Assembly: GCA_944384725.1 (NCBI GenBank)
Contig: CALWUJ010000008.1
Span: forward strand, 1 to 64,000
Length of the DNA stretch: 64,000 nt
Source: an uncultured Agathobaculum sp.
GTDB lineage: Bacteria > Bacillota > Clostridia > Oscillospirales > Butyricicoccaceae
Direction: 5' to 3'
The stretch's first letter is position 1. Each line of letters begins with the position of its first letter. Positions 54,412 to 62,824 of the stretch are shown here, piece by piece. The notes under the pieces are model-generated. The model was not told the DNA's origin and did not search any database. It saw nothing but the letters and a program-made list of their open reading frames with translations. The translations under genes and the position numbers were made by a program.

Positions 54412-57400
54412 TGCCGCTGCGCAAGGATATTCATAAGGTAATGGTACTGGGCTCCGGCCCGATCGTCATCGGCCAGGCGGCCGAGTTCGACTACGCAGGC
54501 ACGCAGGCCTGCCGCGCGCTGCGCGAGGAAGGTCTGGAGGTTGTGCTCGTCAACTCCAACCCCGCAACCATCATGACCGATAAAGCCATGGCCGACAAGG
54601 TTTATATCGAGCCGCTGACCGTAGAAGCGGTGCAGGAGATCATCAAGAAAGAGCGCCCGGACAGCCTGCTGCCCAACCTTGGTGGCCAGACCGGTCTGAA
54701 CCTTGCCATGGAGCTGTGCGAGAGCGGTTTCCTCGATAAGATGGGCGTCAAGCTTCTCGGCGCGAACCCGGAGACCATCGCCAAGGCGGAGGACCGCCAG
54801 CTGTTCAAGGACACGATGGAAAAGATCGGTGAGCCTTGTATCGCATCCAAGGTGGTGCATTCGGTCGAGGACGCGGTTGAGTTTACCCGGGAAATCGGTC
54901 TGCCGGTCATCATCCGTCCGGCATATACGCTCGGCGGCACGGGCGGCGGTATCGCCTATACATGGGACCAGCTGCGCGAGATCGCCGCGACCGGCATCAT
55001 GTATTCCCGCGTGGATGAAATTCTGGTCGAGAAATGTATCGCCGGCTGGAAGGAAATCGAATACGAGGTCATGCGCGACGCCAAGGGCAACGCGATCACG
55101 ATCTGTAACATGGAAAATGTCGACCCGGTTGGCGTGCACACCGGCGACTCGGTCGTTGTCGCGCCCAGCCAGACGCTGTGCGACAAGGAATACCAGATGC
55201 TGCGCACCTCCGCGCTCAACATCATCACCGAGCTGGGCATCGAGGGCGGCTGCAACGTGCAGTACGCGCTCAATCCGGAGTCGTTCGAGTATGCGGTTAT
55301 CGAGGTAAACCCCCGCGTATCGCGTTCGTCTGCTCTGGCTTCCAAGGCGACTGGTTACCCGATCGCGAAGGTGACCGCTAAGATCGCAGTGGGCTATGGT
55401 CTGGACGAGATCGAAAACGCCGTTACCAAAAAGACCAAGGCATGCTTCGAGCCGACGATCGACTACTGCGTGGTCAAGTTCCCGCGCTGGCCGTTTGATA
55501 AGTTCGTTTACGCGGACAACACGCTCGGCACGCAGATGAAGGCGACGGGCGAGGTCATGGCGATCGACAACAGCTTTGAGGGCGCGCTGATGAAGGCTGT
55601 CCGCGGCTGTGAAATCAAGCTGGACAGTATGATCGCCCCGCGCATCCAGCAGCAGTCGGATGCAGAGATCCGCAAGGGCGTTGCCCGTACGGATGACCAG
55701 CGTCTGTTCCACATCTGCGAGGCGCTGCGCCGCGGCATCATGACCATCGAGGAAATCCATGAGATCACCACGATGGACACCTTCTTCCTGCACAAGTTCC
55801 AGAACATTATTGATATGGAGAAGGAACTGGCCTCTGCCGAGACCATCGACAAGGATCTGTATATCCGCGCCAAGAAGATGGGCTTCCTCGACAAGACGAT
55901 TGTCGAACTGTCCGGCGGCAAGGATATTTCCGGGGTAAAGCGTCTGCCGGTTTACAAGATGGTAGATACCTGCGCCGCTGAGTTCGAGGCGGAAACCCCG
56001 TATTACTACTCGACCTATGACGAAGAGACCGAAGTCAAGCCTGCATCCGGCAAAAAGAAGGTGCTGGTGCTCGGTTCCGGCCCGATCCGTATCGGTCAGG
56101 GCATCGAGTTTGACTACTGCTCGGTACACGCGGTCTGGGCGCTGCAAAAGCTCGGCTGCGAGACCGTTATCATCAACAACAACCCGGAGACCGTTTCGAC
56201 CGACTTCGATACGGCCGACCGCCTGTATTTCGAACCGCTGACGCCTGAGGACGTGACCGGTGTCGTGAACGCAGAAAAGCCGGATTTCGCCATTGTGCAG
56301 TTCGGCGGTCAGACCGCGATCAACCTTGCCGCGCACATCGAAAAGCTGGGCATCCCGATTTTGGGCACTCCGGCGTGGTCGATCGACGCCGCCGAGGACC
56401 GCGAGAAGTTCGACGTTATCCTCGAAAAGTGCGGCATCCCGCGTCCGGCGGGCCACACCGTTATGACCGAGGAAGAGGCTGTCAAGGCGGCTGACGAGCT
56501 GGGCTATCCGGTGCTTGTCCGTCCGTCCTATGTTCTGGGCGGTCAGGGCATGGAAATCGCGCACAAGGAAGAGGACGTGCGCGAGTTCATGAAGGTCATC
56601 ACTCGCAACAAGGTGGAAAACCCGGTGCTGGTGGATAAGTATATGATGGGCCGCGAGATCGAGGTCGACGCCATCTGCGACGGCGACGACATCCTCATCC
56701 CGGGCATCATGGAGCATTTCGAGCGCGCAGGCGTCCACTCGGGCGACTCGATCTCGATTTATCCGTCCATCAACATCGAGCAGAAGCACAAGGATACCAT
56801 CATCCGCTATACCGAAGCGCTGGCGAAGAATCTGGCGGTTCTGGGTCTGGTCAACATCCAGTTTGTACTGTATAACGATCAGGTTTACGTCATTGAGGTC
56901 AACCCGCGTTCGTCGCGTACCGTGCCGTATATTTCCAAGGTAACGGGCGTGCCGATGGTCGATCTCGCGACCCGCTGCATGTTCGGTGAAAAGCTGCGCG
57001 ATATGGGCTGCGGCACCGGTCTGCATCCGGAAAGCGACCACTACGCAGTCAAGGTACCGGTGTTCTCGTTCCAGAAGCTGCGTGACCTCGATACCCAGCT
57101 TGGGCCGGAGATGAAGTCGACCGGTGAGGTGCTCGGCGTGTCGACCTCGTTCCGTGAGGCGCTGCTCAAGGGTCTGATCGGCGCGGGCTTCCAGATGAAG
57201 AAGAAGGGCGCGGTGCTCATTTCCGTGCGCGATTCGGACAAGCAGGAGGCCATCCGCATTGGTGAGCGGTTTGAAGCGCTCGGCTTTGATATCTATGCAA
57301 CCAGCGGCACGGCGAACGTCTTGAACCGTCATATGGTAGCGACCAACGCCATCCGCAACGTGGACGAGCCGTCCCCGAATATCATTGACCTCATCGAGTC

Positions 57401-57599
57401 CGACAAGATCGACTATGTCGTAGCGACTTCGGTCAAGGGCCGTCATCCGGAACTGGGTTCGGTGCACATCCGCCGTACGGCGGTCGAGCATGCGATTCCG
57501 TGCCTGACCTCAATCGACACGGCTTCCGCGCTGCTGCGCTGCCTGGAAGGCGATATCAAGATTGAAAACTGTGAAATGGTGGACATCAACACAATCTAA
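54411..57599 (+). CDS. carB: Carbamoyl-phosphate synthase large chain
   Basis: A 1062-residue subunit that makes carbamoyl phosphate from bicarbonate, ammonia and two ATP. Two homologous ATP-grasp halves are seen (starts VMVLGSGPIVIGQAAEFDYAG and VLVLGSGPIRIGQGIEFDYCS). A C-terminal MGS-like allosteric domain (about 930-1062) follows, normally the UMP/ornithine site. AAAGGGAGG ribosome site. With pyrR and pyrF it forms a partial pyrimidine operon; pyrB, pyrC and pyrE are not in this window. Confidence 0.97.
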
Positions 57600-57603
57600 A
57601 ATT

Positions 57604-57746
57604 TCGATGAAAGCGTACAGCTTTCATCGAGGGGGCTGTGCCGCGCGATGCGCGGACACAGCCCTTTCGCAATTTTGCGCGTAAGGCTGCACACAAAATT
57701 GCTCTCTTGTATCAAAAGCCCGGCTTAGCCGGGCTTTTGATACAAG
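57604..57746 (+). repeat. Four-hairpin intergenic element, copy 2
   Basis: The same order as copy 1. A: TCGATGAAAGC/GCTTTCATCGA (57604-57630). B: GGGCTGTG-CCGCG/CGCGG-CACAGCCC (57633-57664). C: GCAATTTT/AAAATTGC (57669-57702). D: a perfect 19-bp stem from CTTGTATCAAAAGC (57706-57746). Segment 57689-57717 matches copy 1 at 27 of 29 positions. It lies between carB and the converging DUF4349 gene. Confidence 0.75.
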
Positions 57747-57771
57747 AACCGCCCGATTGGGCGGTTCTTTT
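57746..57771 (+). terminator. carB operon terminator
   Basis: GAACCGCCC pairs with GGGCGGTTC around GATT, followed by TTTT. It starts on the last base of element hairpin D. Confidence 0.85.
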
Positions 57772-57802
57772 CTGTTTCACGCGCGTTTGACGGCGCGGGG
57801 CA

Positions 57803-58681
57803 TTATTCCTTTTTGTTTTGCTCGGACTGCTGCGCTTTCTTTTTGCGGTACAGCTGCACGCGCCAGAATACGCCGCCGACAATACCCAGCAGCACCAGCA
57901 CCGGCCAGAGCGTCACGAGCATGAGAATCAGCCCGCGCACCGTGACCGTCAGACCACCGAGACCGTTCTTCGCGGCCTGCGCCAGCTGCGCGCCAAAGCT
58001 TGTGCCTTCGGAAACTGCGGTCAGCGTCTGCACCTCACGAAGCGAGACCGTAAAGGTGGAAAAGCCCACCAGATCGTCGTAATGACGCTTTTCTCCCGTC
58101 AGGCTGTCAATCTCGTATTCGCAGTCTGCCAGCGCGTTTTCCAGCGAGATGATATCCTCCATCTTTGCCGCCTGATCGAGCAGCATGAGCAGCCGTTCGT
58201 GCTTGGTCTGCAAGGTCGCCAGCCGCGTTTCAATGTCGGTGTACTGCTCGGTCACGTCCTCACTCCAACGATTGGCGGACACCACATGACAGGTGTCGCC
58301 AATCTGCGCGAAAAAGGTTTCAAACTTTTCCTGCGGTACACGCAGGGTGTAATTTGCCGTGCGGCTGCCTTTTTCGCCCGCGTTTCCGCTCGACTCGATA
58401 TAGCCGCCTGCCTCGGCGGTGAGCTGTTCAAGCGCGGCGCAGGTTCCGTCATAGTCCTGCGTCTCCAGTGCCAGGTCTGCTGATAAAATCAGCTTGGCAT
58501 TTTCCCGCACCGCGGAAAAGTCCGCCGTGCTTTCTGATGCGGCTGTATCCATGGCGGCGCCGTTTTCGGCCGACGCTGCCGCATCCCCAGTGGTGGCGGC
58601 GTTTCCTCCCGAAGCGCCGCACGCAGCAAGCGAAAGCAGCAACAGCAGGGCAAGTACCACACAAAGCCATCGTCGTTTCAT
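57803..58681 (-). CDS. DUF4349 domain lipoprotein
   Basis: A 292-residue lipoprotein. The signal sequence ends in the lipobox LAAC (C near residue 21), followed by a low-complexity Ala/Ser/Gly/Asp stretch. A DUF4349 domain then carries a long coiled coil (about 145-190, QYTDIETRLATLQTKHERLLMLLDQA), a C-terminal membrane helix (about 243-270) and a basic tail. Function unknown; it may span from lipid anchor to membrane helix. ATG 58681 is preferred over a GTG one codon earlier by spacing to GGGGT. Confidence 0.82.
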   Translation of the reverse strand: MKRRWLCVVLALLLLLSLAACGASGGNAATTGDAAASAENGAAMDTAASESTADFSAVRENAKLILSADLALETQDYDGTCAALEQLTAEAGGYIESSGNAGEKGSRTANYTLRVPQEKFETFFAQIGDTCHVVSANRWSEDVTEQYTDIETRLATLQTKHERLLMLLDQAAKMEDIISLENALADCEYEIDSLTGEKRHYDDLVGFSTFTVSLREVQTLTAVSEGTSFGAQLAQAAKNGLGGLTVTVRGLILMLVTLWPVLVLLGIVGGVFWRVQLYRKKKAQQSEQNKKE

Positions 58682-58785
58682 CACAGGACACCCCTTTCCG
58701 TTTCGGTTATCCTGTTAGACGGGCATGCGTACCAGTTGTTCCCAGCTGTTGCTGCTTTGTAAACTTTATTTATGTATGGAGGGGG

Positions 58786-59349
58786 TTATACTTCCTTCTG
58801 GTAAGTAGTCTCCTCAAACGAGCCGATTGCACCGCATACGCCGCATACGTCCGGGCGCTCGTCGTAAATCGCGCCGCAGAACGTGCAGCGGTAACCCTGC
58901 ACCTCAACTGTTTTCTTTTTCGGCGGCAGGGAAGCGGCAACTTCCTCCTTCTTTGCGCCCTGGTTGAGCGACATCAGCGCGGTCATGAAGCGCATCTCAT
59001 GATCCTGCTCGATCTTGGCGATGTTCTCAAACAGCTGAGCGATGTCGTCAAAGCCTTCTTCGCGGGCGATCTTTGCAAAATCCGGGTACATGCTGCTCCA
59101 TTCGCCGTATTCACCCTTGATGGCGGTTTGCAGATTCTCCGCGCTGGTGCCGATACCGGTCAGCTTTTCGTACAGCAGTCGGCCGTGCGCGCCTTCATTC
59201 TGCGCCAGTCCAGTGAACAGCTCGGCAATGTCCTCATGTCCCTCTTTGTGGGCTTTGTCTGCAAAAAACAGATATTTGTTACGCGCCATCGATTCGCCGC
59301 TGAAAGCAGCCTGCAAATTTTGTTCGGTACGAGATCCTTTCAGGTTCAT
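58786..59349 (-). CDS. rbr: Rubrerythrin
   Basis: A 187-residue peroxide-scavenging protein of anaerobes. The N-terminal four-helix ferritin-like di-iron domain has the ExxH-type ligands (FSGESMARNKY, NEGAHGRLLYE, EQDHEMRF). The C-terminal rubredoxin domain has CxxC pairs (YRCTFCGAIYD, VCGVCGA). It reduces peroxide with electrons from rubredoxin-type donors, and complements the superoxide reductase at 43.2 kb. GGAGG site 8 nt before the ATG. Upstream DNA is AT-rich with a palindrome. Confidence 0.95.
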   Translation of the reverse strand: MNLKGSRTEQNLQAAFSGESMARNKYLFFADKAHKEGHEDIAELFTGLAQNEGAHGRLLYEKLTGIGTSAENLQTAIKGEYGEWSSMYPDFAKIAREEGFDDIAQLFENIAKIEQDHEMRFMTALMSLNQGAKKEEVAASLPPKKKTVEVQGYRCTFCGAIYDERPDVCGVCGAIGSFEETTYQKEV

Positions 59350-59369
59350 TCCAGATTCCTCCTATTATT

Positions 59370-59399
59370 GATATTTATTTACAAATAGGAATAAATATC
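59370..59399. promoter_or_regulatory. 10-bp inverted repeat upstream of rubrerythrin
   Basis: GATATTTATT (59370-59379) and AATAAATATC (59390-59399) separated by 10 nt, 21 nt before the rubrerythrin ATG on the minus strand. It is AT-rich like peroxide-regulator operators but does not match the PerR box exactly. It could be an operator or a leader hairpin. Confidence 0.5.
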
Positions 59400-59457
59400 A
59401 TTCTTAATATTTATACTATACTCCTATTTTCTTAAAATGTACGCATCATAACAAGAT

Positions 59458-59490
59458 TGTAACCGCAATGTAACCGATCTGTAATCTTCT
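59458..59490. repeat. Three direct repeats of 11-bp period (PHO-box-like)
   Basis: TGTAACCGCAA, TGTAACCGATC and TGTAATCTTCT in immediate succession. A period of one helical turn is typical of OmpR/PhoB-family binding sites. It lies about 110 nt upstream of rubrerythrin and just past the TauE/SafE terminator. Confidence 0.55.
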
Positions 59491-59501
59491 GTGTGACAAG
59501 C

Positions 59502-59531
59502 AAAATCCCGGAAGCAGTTTGCTTTCGGGAT
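59502..59531 (-). terminator. TauE/SafE operon terminator
   Basis: ATCCCG-AAAGC/GCTTC-CGGGAT stem on the minus strand followed by TTTTGC. Confidence 0.7.
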
Positions 59532-59558
59532 AGGAGCATGCGGAGAATCGGCATGAAG

Positions 59559-59918
59559 TTATTTTCGTTTGGCAAAGCACTCTTTGATGCCCACGCATAG
59601 CAGGAATACGCCGAAGGCCCGGCGCAGCCAGCTGGTATCCATGCGCGCAGCCAGCAGGGAAGCGGCAAAGGCTGCCGGTATGCCCGCCGCAATGCACCAA
59701 AGGGCTGTCCGGCGTTCGATCAGACCGTTTTTGCTGTGGGACCAAAGCGCGGCGGGCGCGCAGGCGAGAAAGTACAACAGGTTGATGCCTGCCGCCTGAT
59801 ATTGTCCGATACCGGCCAGCATAGTGAGATACAGCATGAGTAGCGAGCCGCCGCCCACGCCGCAGCCGGATAAAATGCCGGTCATCAGCCCGACTGCGGC
59901 CGCTATCAGCGCGCTCAC
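59559..59918 (-). CDS. TauE/SafE half-permease, second half
   Basis: A 119-residue protein with about four membrane helices, starting at a GTG that overlaps the preceding stop (GTGA). It begins with a glycine motif (GILSGCGVGGGSLLM) like the first half and ends SWLRRAFGVFLLCVGIKECFAKRK, closely matching the end of the upstream partner. TauE/SafE (DUF81) permeases are usually about 250 residues with two such halves in one chain, so this is probably one half of a heterodimeric anion exporter. A longer frame reading back into the upstream gene is out of phase and rejected. Confidence 0.75.
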   Translation of the reverse strand: MSALIAAAVGLMTGILSGCGVGGGSLLMLYLTMLAGIGQYQAAGINLLYFLACAPAALWSHSKNGLIERRTALWCIAAGIPAAFAASLLAARMDTSWLRRAFGVFLLCVGIKECFAKRK

Positions 59919-60274
59919 AGCAGCAGGACGGCGCGCACGCCGCCATACAGCAGCAAAACACCGAATGCACGCCGTAGCCATGTCATATTGAGCCGGTGAA
60001 AGACACGGCCTGCGATCCAGCCACCTAATATGCCGCCTAACAGGTAAGGCCATGCTGCGGCAAGCGGCAGCCCGCCCTGCATCCAATATAGTGCGGCGGA
60101 CAGTGCGCTGAGCGGGAAAATCACTGCGACTGAGGTCGCAAACGCGCGGCGTTCCTCCAAGCCGCACCAGTATACCAGCAGCGGCACCAGAAACAGGCCG
60201 CCGCCTGCACCGAAAAATCCGTTGGCCGCGCCCGCCAGCGCTCCGGTCACGCAGTATTTTGCGTTTTCTCTCAT
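59915..60274 (-). CDS. TauE/SafE half-permease, first half
   Basis: A 119-residue membrane protein with about four helices. The family glycine motif GALAGAANGFFGAGGGLFLVPLL is near the start, and it ends TWLRRAFGVLLLYGGVRAVLLL. It is exactly as long as its downstream partner, and the two C termini are alike. The ATG at 60274 directly follows the T run of the prfB terminator, whose 3' arm contains GGAGGG, the only ribosome site. The substrate is unknown; family members export sulfite, sulfoacetate or related anions. Confidence 0.78.
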   Translation of the reverse strand: MRENAKYCVTGALAGAANGFFGAGGGLFLVPLLVYWCGLEERRAFATSVAVIFPLSALSAALYWMQGGLPLAAAWPYLLGGILGGWIAGRVFHRLNMTWLRRAFGVLLLYGGVRAVLLL

Positions 60275-60312
60275 AAAAACAGCCCTCCGGCAACAGTTTG
60301 CGCCGAAGGGCT
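60275..60312 (-). terminator. prfB terminator with embedded ribosome-binding site
   Basis: On the minus strand AGCCCTTCGGC (60302-60312) pairs with GCCGGAGGGCT (60281-60291), then GTTTTT. The GGAGGG of the 3' arm is 8 nt before the ATG of the first TauE/SafE gene, so the fold hides the ribosome site. Confidence 0.75.
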
Positions 60313-60335
60313 TTGTTTTATGTGTGTTTACAGGT

Positions 60336-61460
60336 TCATTTCTTGCCCAGCGTGCCGGTTGCAAGGCCGGAAAGGTACGCATTGATGAAGCCGTCAATAT
60401 CGCCGTCCATGACCGCGCCAATGTTGGCGTTTTCAAAGCCGGTGCGCGTGTCCTTGGCGAGCGTATAGGGCATAAAGACGTAGGAGCGGATCTGGCTGCC
60501 CCATTCGATCTTCTTCTGGTCGCCCTTGATGTCGGAGATTTTCTCCAGATGCTCGCGCTCCTTGATCTCGACCAGCTTGGAACGCAGCATGCGCAAGCAG
60601 TTATCCTTGTTCTGGAACTGGCTGCGCTCGGTCTGGCAGGAAACCACGATACCGGTCGCCTTATGGATCAGGCGCACCGCAGACGAAGTCTTGTTGATGT
60701 GCTGACCGCCCGCACCGGAGGAACGGAATACCTGCATTTCGTAATCGTCGGGCTTGATCTCGAAATCCGCCGAGTCGTCCGGGATATCCGGGATGACCTC
60801 AACTGCGGAGAACGAGGTATGGCGGCGGCCGGACGCATCAAACGGCGAGATACGCACCAGACGGTGTACACCCGACTCGCCCTTGAGGAAGCCGTACGCG
60901 TTTTCGCCCTCGATGATGATATCCGCGCTCTTCAGGCCCGCTTCTTCACCGTCCTGATAGTCCATGATCTTATAGGTGAAGCCGTGGCGCTCTGCCCAGC
61001 GGGTGTACATGCGGTACAGCATTTCGCACCAGTCCTGCGCTTCGGTGCCGCCTGCGCCCGCGTGGAAGGACACCAGCGCGTTGTTTTTGTCGTACTCGCC
61101 GGTCAGCAGCGTGGACAGCTTTTGCTCGGCCACGCCCTCTTCCAGCTCTTTGTAGCCGTTTTCCAGCTCTTCAAGCATGGATTCGTCGTTTTCTTCGATC
61201 GCCATTTCGCAGATTGTCAGCAGATCGTCGCACAGGCTGTTCAGACGGTTATACGCCTCGATCTTGCCCTTGAGCGCGCCCATGCGGGAGACGATCTTCT
61301 GGCTTTCCTCCGGATTGTCCCAGAAACCGGGCTGGGAGGACTTGATTTCCAGCTCCTCGACCTTGCGCTTTGCGCGCTCCAGACCGAGCGCGCCGTACAG
61401 CTCCTCCAGCTGGGGCTTCAAATTGTTCAGTTTGACCTTGTATTCCTCGAACTCAAGCAT
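60336..61460 (-). CDS. prfB: Peptide chain release factor 2
   Basis: A 374-residue release factor reading UGA and UAA. Codon-recognition tripeptide S205-P206-F207 (RISPFDASG) identifies RF2. The catalytic G251-G252-Q253 is in SSGAGGQHINKTSSAVR. The whole protein is in one frame: the in-frame UGA programmed frameshift usual near codon 26 of prfB is absent here (GALGLERAKRK). The start at MLEFEEYKVK has GGAGCA upstream. PrmC at 25.1 kb would methylate Q253. Confidence 0.96.
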   Translation of the reverse strand: MLEFEEYKVKLNNLKPQLEELYGALGLERAKRKVEELEIKSSQPGFWDNPEESQKIVSRMGALKGKIEAYNRLNSLCDDLLTICEMAIEENDESMLEELENGYKELEEGVAEQKLSTLLTGEYDKNNALVSFHAGAGGTEAQDWCEMLYRMYTRWAERHGFTYKIMDYQDGEEAGLKSADIIIEGENAYGFLKGESGVHRLVRISPFDASGRRHTSFSAVEVIPDIPDDSADFEIKPDDYEMQVFRSSGAGGQHINKTSSAVRLIHKATGIVVSCQTERSQFQNKDNCLRMLRSKLVEIKEREHLEKISDIKGDQKKIEWGSQIRSYVFMPYTLAKDTRTGFENANIGAVMDGDIDGFINAYLSGLATGTLGKK

Positions 61461-61542
61461 GAAAATGCTCCTTCACGTATTTTTTCGTACTATATAGTAT
61501 ACCGTTTCGCGGGGAACTTGTAAAGTTTTTTCTAAGTTTGAC

Positions 61543-61571
61543 TTGACTAACCCTTGTCCTTCCGCTATATT
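61543..61571 (+). promoter_or_regulatory. Promoter of the cation-exchanger gene
   Basis: TTGACT (61543-61548), a 17-nt spacer, TATATT (61566-61571), just before the riboswitch. Confidence 0.82.
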
Positions 61572-61579
61572 TTTATGTA

Positions 61580-61670
61580 CAACGAAAGGGAGTAGCTCAC
61601 GCCTGCGGGTGTGGTCGGCATCGTCAATCACGGTCGAATATCGACCCGTGCCTACCGGAAGCAGCGAGAC
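61580..61670 (+). ncRNA. yybP-ykoY (Mn2+) riboswitch aptamer
   Basis: The class signatures occur in order: GGGAGTAGC (61588-61596), then TCGGCATCGTCAATCACG, an arm CGGTCGAATATCGACCCG, and GTGCCTACCGGAAGCAGCGAGAC. These correspond to the two conserved loops that dock and bind Mn2+. The last bases overlap the following terminator stem, so ligand binding can favour read-through, as known for this class. Confidence 0.85.
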
Positions 61671-61706
61671 TTTTATTGCCTATGCGCAATAAAAGTCTCT
61701 TTTTTT
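61666..61706 (+). terminator. Riboswitch expression-platform terminator
   Basis: A perfect 14-bp stem GAGACTTTTATTGC (61666-61679)/GCAATAAAAGTCTC (61686-61699), then seven T. The left arm is shared with the aptamer's closing GAGAC. Confidence 0.9.
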
Positions 61707-61748
61707 GCGCATGGATATGCTATTGTATCTAATATAGGGGGTTTTCTC

Positions 61749-62678
61749 ATGTTATCATTTGTTATGCTTGTATTCGGCTTTGTCCTGCTGGTCTGGGGCG
61801 CGGACAAATTTGTTGCAGGCGCATCCGCTCTGGCGCGGCGGCTGGGCGTGTCGCCCTTGCTCGTCGGCCTGACGATCGTGGCCTTCGGCACATCGGCACC
61901 GGAGCTGGCTGTCAGCCTGACCGCTGCCTTACAGGGTGCCAATGAAATTGCGGTCGGCAATGTTGTTGGCTCAAACATCTTTAATATGCTGATGGTTGCG
62001 GGTCTGTCCGCGGTGGTCTGTCCGCTTATCATGGACCGCACGCTGCTGAGGCGCGACTGGCCGATCTCGCTGGCGGCGGCGGTGCTGCTGTTGGTGTTCA
62101 TCGCGCCTGACCTGACCATTTCGCGCGTTGAGGGCATCATCCTGCTGGCGGCGTTCGCAGTGGTGCTGGGTACACAGATCCGCGCGGCGCTGAAAAACCG
62201 CGATACGCTCGAAACCGAAGAGGATGAGGTCGCGATGCCGCCGCTGATGATCGGCATCAATATCGTGCTTGGCCTTGCGTGCATCATCATCGGCGGTCAG
62301 CTGGCTGTTAACGGTGCGACCGGCATCGCGCGTATGTTCGGCCTGTCTGAGACGCTCATCGGCCTGACCATCGTTGCGATCGGCACCAGCCTGCCCGAGC
62401 TGGTCACTTCGCTGGTAGCTGCCCGCAAGGGACAGAACGAGATCGCAATGGGCAATGTCATCGGCTCGAATATCTTTAATCTGCTGCTGATCCTCGGCGT
62501 TTCGGCTACGATCACGCCGATTCCGGTGCAGGCGACCTCGATCATCGACGCACTGGTGCTCATCGGTATCAGCATCGTGTTTTATCTTCCTGCGCGCCGC
62601 GGCAAGCTTGGCCGTGCGCCCGGTGCGATCATGGCACTTACCTATGTTGTCTACACCGCCTATCTGATTATTCGATAA
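61749..62678 (+). CDS. Calcium/sodium (cation) exchanger, CaCA family (YrbG-like)
   Basis: A 309-residue exchanger with about ten helices in two inverted halves. The alpha-repeats GTSAPELAVS and GTSLPELVTS carry the conserved acidic residues, each followed by NxVGSNIFN. Family members swap Ca2+ or other cations for Na+ or H+. The Mn2+ riboswitch directly upstream suggests that this copy may help with Mn2+ export or balance. The start MLSFVMLVF has a GGGGG site; a long frame through the riboswitch is rejected. Confidence 0.9.
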   Translation: MLSFVMLVFGFVLLVWGADKFVAGASALARRLGVSPLLVGLTIVAFGTSAPELAVSLTAALQGANEIAVGNVVGSNIFNMLMVAGLSAVVCPLIMDRTLLRRDWPISLAAAVLLLVFIAPDLTISRVEGIILLAAFAVVLGTQIRAALKNRDTLETEEDEVAMPPLMIGINIVLGLACIIIGGQLAVNGATGIARMFGLSETLIGLTIVAIGTSLPELVTSLVAARKGQNEIAMGNVIGSNIFNLLLILGVSATITPIPVQATSIIDALVLIGISIVFYLPARRGKLGRAPGAIMALTYVVYTAYLIIR

Positions 62679-62679
62679 A

Positions 62680-62714
62680 ATGTAAAAAGGTGCCTGCGGG
62701 TGCCTTTTTTACAT
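62680..62714 (+). terminator. Cation-exchanger terminator
   Basis: ATGTAAAAAGG and CCTTTTTTACAT with inner TGCC/GGTGCC pairs; T-rich 3' arm. Confidence 0.8.
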
Positions 62715-62741
62715 ACCGACATTCGTTCACAAAAAATTTGT

Positions 62742-62769
62742 TTGTTTCCCGTCCATTGTGTGTTATAAT
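62742..62769 (+). promoter_or_regulatory. secA promoter
   Basis: TTGTTT (62742-62747), a 16-nt spacer, perfect TATAAT (62764-62769). The inverted pair TTCGTTC (from 62733) and GAACGAA (from 62781) flanks it; significance unknown. Confidence 0.7.
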
Positions 62770-62824
62770 AAATTCCGTATGAACGAACGGGGACTTATGT
62801 CCCTTTTGAAAGGCTGAAGTAAGA

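Noticed and set aside
59559-60293. Single 244-codon frame covering both TauE/SafE genes
   Set aside because: Its first half reads as arginine-rich nonsense; true membrane helices there are in another frame, so two overlapping genes fit better.
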